Source of the DNA: Xestospongia bergquistia
Lineage: Eukaryota; Porifera; Demospongiae; Haplosclerida; Petrosiidae
Length of the DNA: 64,000 nucleotides
Direction: 5' to 3'
Assembly (NCBI GenBank): GCA_963965975.1
Contig: OZ014421.1
Coordinates: forward strand, 4,577,001 to 4,641,000
Part shown: piece by piece, positions 61,169 through 64,000 of the stretch
Numbering within the stretch: the stretch's first letter is position 1
Layout: each line of letters begins with the position of its first letter
Program-made: the position numbers and the translations under genes
Notes under the pieces: generated by a model
Databases searched by the model: none
What the model saw: only the letters and a program-made list of their open reading frames with translations
Told to the model about the DNA's origin: nothing

Positions 61169-63440
61169 GACGTGTCAATTTTAACTACTCTCTGAAGAAC
61201 ATCCCTATACCATCTGCTAATACGTACTAGAAAAGATTGATCGAAAAAGTCGAGAGTGTCACCAAGAGGATGAGATGGAAAGCATTCTTCTTCCTGACAA
61301 AAAGTGACCTTGTAGAAAGGCAACCAAAGAAAGAAACGTTTGAGTTTAAAAGTAGAAAATGTCCACTACAAATCGATGACCTAAAACCATTCAAGGAAGA
61401 CCTTCTCAGGTTAATCCGAAACATCAAGTTCAAAAAAGAGCCCAACCAGTTCCAATCCACCCTTAGCAATGATATAAAAAAGATAAAGAACTCCAAGGAA
61501 ATTGCTCATCCCTGCTGACAAAACTAGGAATCTCTACCTGCTGGAAAAGGACCAATATGACAAACTGCTCAAATAAAACATCACCAAGCACTACAAACCC
61601 ATGAACGAACACCTGTATGACGATATCAATACTGAAGCCAAGACCATTGCTGAAAATCTGAGATAGAAGACCGAATGGCCAAAAAAGAAGCCTTCATAAC
61701 ACTCTTAGATCACAAAGAAAATTTCGAAAGCACCCTCCCATGTCGATTGATAAACCCTGCAGAAAGTGAAATGGGCATCGTTAGCAAAAAAATCCTCGAC
61801 AACATTACCAGCAACGTCAGATTAAAAACAGCTGTCAACAAGTGGAAAAACTCGGCCTCTGTAATTGAGTGGTTCAGAGGCCTGGGCGAGAAAAGTAAGC
61901 ACACTTTCGTCTGCTTTAACATCGTCGAATTCTACCCCTCAATCTCAGAAGACCTGCTGAAAGCAGCCCTCAATTTCGCAAAACAGCATACCACAATCTC
62001 ACAGCAAGACACCGAAATCATCTTCCACTCCAGGAAATCCCTACTCTTGGACAAAGACAAACCATGGATAAAACAAGAGGGAAACAGCCTGCTCAACGTG
62101 ATGATGGGAAGCTATGACGGAGCAGAAATTTGTGAGCTGGTTGGCATCTACGTACCCAACACCCTTGAAAAGAAGTATGATAAAAACAACACAGGCCTGT
62201 GCAGAGACAATGGGCTGGCAGCTTTCAAAACTACCTCAGGCAGTAAAGCAGACAAAATCAAAAAGGATGTAACCAAGATCTTCAAAGAGACTGGCCTCAG
62301 AATCACCATCCAAGCCAACCTAAAAGTTGTAAATTTTCTAGACATCACCCTAAACTTAAACAATAGTAAGTACTACTCTTATAGAAAGCCAAACGACCAA
62401 CCAGTCTACATCCACAAGCAGTCTAACCACCCACTTAACATCATCAAGAACCTACCAGATTCGATCAGCAGACGGGTCTCTGACATCTCGCATGATAAAG
62501 AAATCTTCAACCAAGCTGCCCCCCTCTATGAAGATGCACTCAAACCCTGTGGCTACTCAGAAAACCTACATTATAGCGACGAGCAACCAAAAAAGGATAA
62601 ACGTAACCTATAGCGCAACATCATGTGGTTCAACCCACCATTCAGCAAAAACGTATCAACGAACTTAGGCCAAAAATTCCTAAACCTGATTGCCAAGCAT
62701 TTCCCGAAAAACTCAATGCTACATAAAATATTCAACAAAAACACTGTTAAGGTCAGCTACAGCTATATGCCAAACCTAACCAGCATCATCAAGGCACACA
62801 ATAATGAGGTCTCAAAGGACACCAGCATGTGCACGCAGAAACCCTGCAACTGCCAAAAGACCTCTGCCCACTAAACAGCAAATGCCAGTCCAACAACATC
62901 ATCTACAATGCAGAAATCGAAAACATGAGCAGAAATGAGACAAAGGTGTACATAGGCCTAACCGAACACGCCTTCAAGCAGAGATATTCCAACCACAAGC
63001 AATCAATTAGGTATGAGAAATACGGAAACAGCACGGAACTATTGAAGTATGTTTGGCAATTGAAGAAAGAATGTGAGGAATTCAAAATTACCTGGTCAAT
63101 AAACCAAAGAGCACAGGCCTACTCCATTACAACAAAGTGGTGCAACCTTTGCCTAACCGAAAAGCTCTCTATCATCAACGCTGACAAAACCACCACCCTG
63201 AATAAAAGATCCGAACTTGTCTCAAAATGCTGACATGAAAACAAGTACTATTTAGCACATTTCTCAAGGGATAAGACATATTTAACACCTCAATGCTATA
63301 TAACCCACCTGTAAATAAAGTAGTATTCAGCTGTCTGATGATCGCATAACGCGTGAAGCTCGAAGTAACAGCAACACAGCAAGAGCCCTGTTCTTTTGTC
63401 CTTTAATTATGTTCTATATATATATATATATATATATATA
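61169..63440 (+). mobile_element. Penelope-like element, copy 4: plus strand, frameshifted
   Basis: Starts abruptly within the first codons (RRVNFNYSLKNIPIPSANTY), so it lacks its left terminal repeat. Frames: 61175-61229, 61237-61518, 61675-62613, 62623-62874, 62829-63233. Motif A reads FVCFNIVEFYPSI (first catalytic Asp changed to Asn) and motif C CRDNGLAAF, so the polymerase is dead. GIY-YIG part: VYIGLTEHAFKQRYSNHKQS. The 3' end has hammerhead motif 5 and a TA repeat (63416-63440). Confidence 0.85.
63330..63372 (+). ncRNA. Hammerhead ribozyme motif 5
   Basis: GCUGU / ACAGC stem I, CUGAUGA, stem II CGC/GCG, GAA. Stem III is GCU-CGA-AGU, with a G-U pair in place of A-U next to the triplet, so it is weaker. 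Predicted cut after 63367. Confidence 0.68.
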
Positions 63441-64000
63441 CATACATTGAGTGGTTGAGTATTATAAAAGGCTGTATAATACAGACTTCAAGGTGAGGCT
63501 ACTTATAACTGTTGAGAGGTGAGGGATGGTACAAATTACGAAGATTTAATTGTAGTGTGCCCACAGAAATTGAACTTGCAGCAAGCTGTATATTCTATAC
63601 AAGTGTCTAGATATACTCTAGGTTTCCAATCTAGTTCTCAACATGAAGCCTAAGTTACAACTACTCAGCTCGTTAGCTAGCTGCCTGGGCCATTTAACTT
63701 AAACTGTGGGGTTCATGAAAAAATTCACAGTCTAGAAAGGAATTTGTACAAACCATTCCAGTTCTGTTTAAGTAAGTTTTTAAATCACAACAGTAAAAAC
63801 ATCAATAAATAACACATAAGGTTCTCAGTCTATTGATATAACAGCTTTCTATATGTGTATAAATTACTACTTGGCTGCCAAAATGGCCAACTGAAGATTG
63901 ATTTAAAAACTGAACTAGAACTAGACTTTGATAATATACTATAGAATTAGGCCCACACAAGAAGTCAATAGGTCTCACAAAGTCATAACAAAGTAGCTAG
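63441..64000. other. Intergenic DNA, no gene seen
   Basis: No frames, repeats or RNA genes recognised to the end of the window. Confidence 0.6.

Noticed and set aside
56757-63285. Possible group II intron or telomerase reverse transcriptase
   Set aside because: The C-terminal GIY-YIG part, the DIVEFYPSI motif and the flanking repeats with hammerheads fit Penelope-like elements; no intron RNA domains are seen.

Overview
This is a 64 kb piece of an AT-rich animal genome. It has spliced genes with short GT-AG introns (down to 44 nt), a metazoan-type ribosomal protein gene, a carnitine acetyltransferase pair and many eukaryotic transposons. A marine sponge (demosponge) is my best guess, from the compact AT-rich introns and gene style; this is inference, and no marker in the window fixes the species.

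Layout. 0-2 kb: the gene for ribosomal protein S5 (RPS5), with a Tc1/mariner-like element in one intron and a long CT repeat in its last intron. 2-15.5 kb: a tandem duplication of a block holding a carnitine O-acetyltransferase (CRAT) gene and the 5' part of a two-exon gene of unknown function. Copy A of CRAT has lost its mitochondrial leader by a 4-nt deletion and carries a non-LTR retrotransposon (restriction-like endonuclease type) in a TAA repeat of one intron. Copy B is intact, with an N-terminal leader and a C-terminal SKL.

9-51 kb: a cluster of about 16 copies of that unknown two-exon family (about 210-245 aa, one phase-1 intron, no signal peptide seen). Nine copies look intact. Seven are broken by truncation, frameshift, nonsense codons, an internal inversion, deletions or a transposon insertion. 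There are three subfamilies, one in an inverted block on the minus strand at 46.8-51.3 kb. The cluster also holds LINE 3' ends, a 1.5 kb foldback element, a 54-bp hairpin insertion, a 2.3 kb segmental duplication and a complete but decayed BEL/Pao LTR retrotransposon with a 5-bp target duplication (34.0-40.1 kb).

51-64 kb: repeat-rich DNA, a decayed hAT transposase with a BED finger, and four Penelope-like retroelement copies in alternating orientation, with GIY-YIG endonuclease. Their terminal repeats hold five copies of a sequence that folds as a minimal type-I hammerhead ribozyme.

The most notable points are the uncharacterised two-exon family with its full range of live and dead copies, the CRAT pair whose targeting signals have diverged, the hammerhead motifs, and the TAA-targeted retroelement with an empty site preserved in the sister copy.
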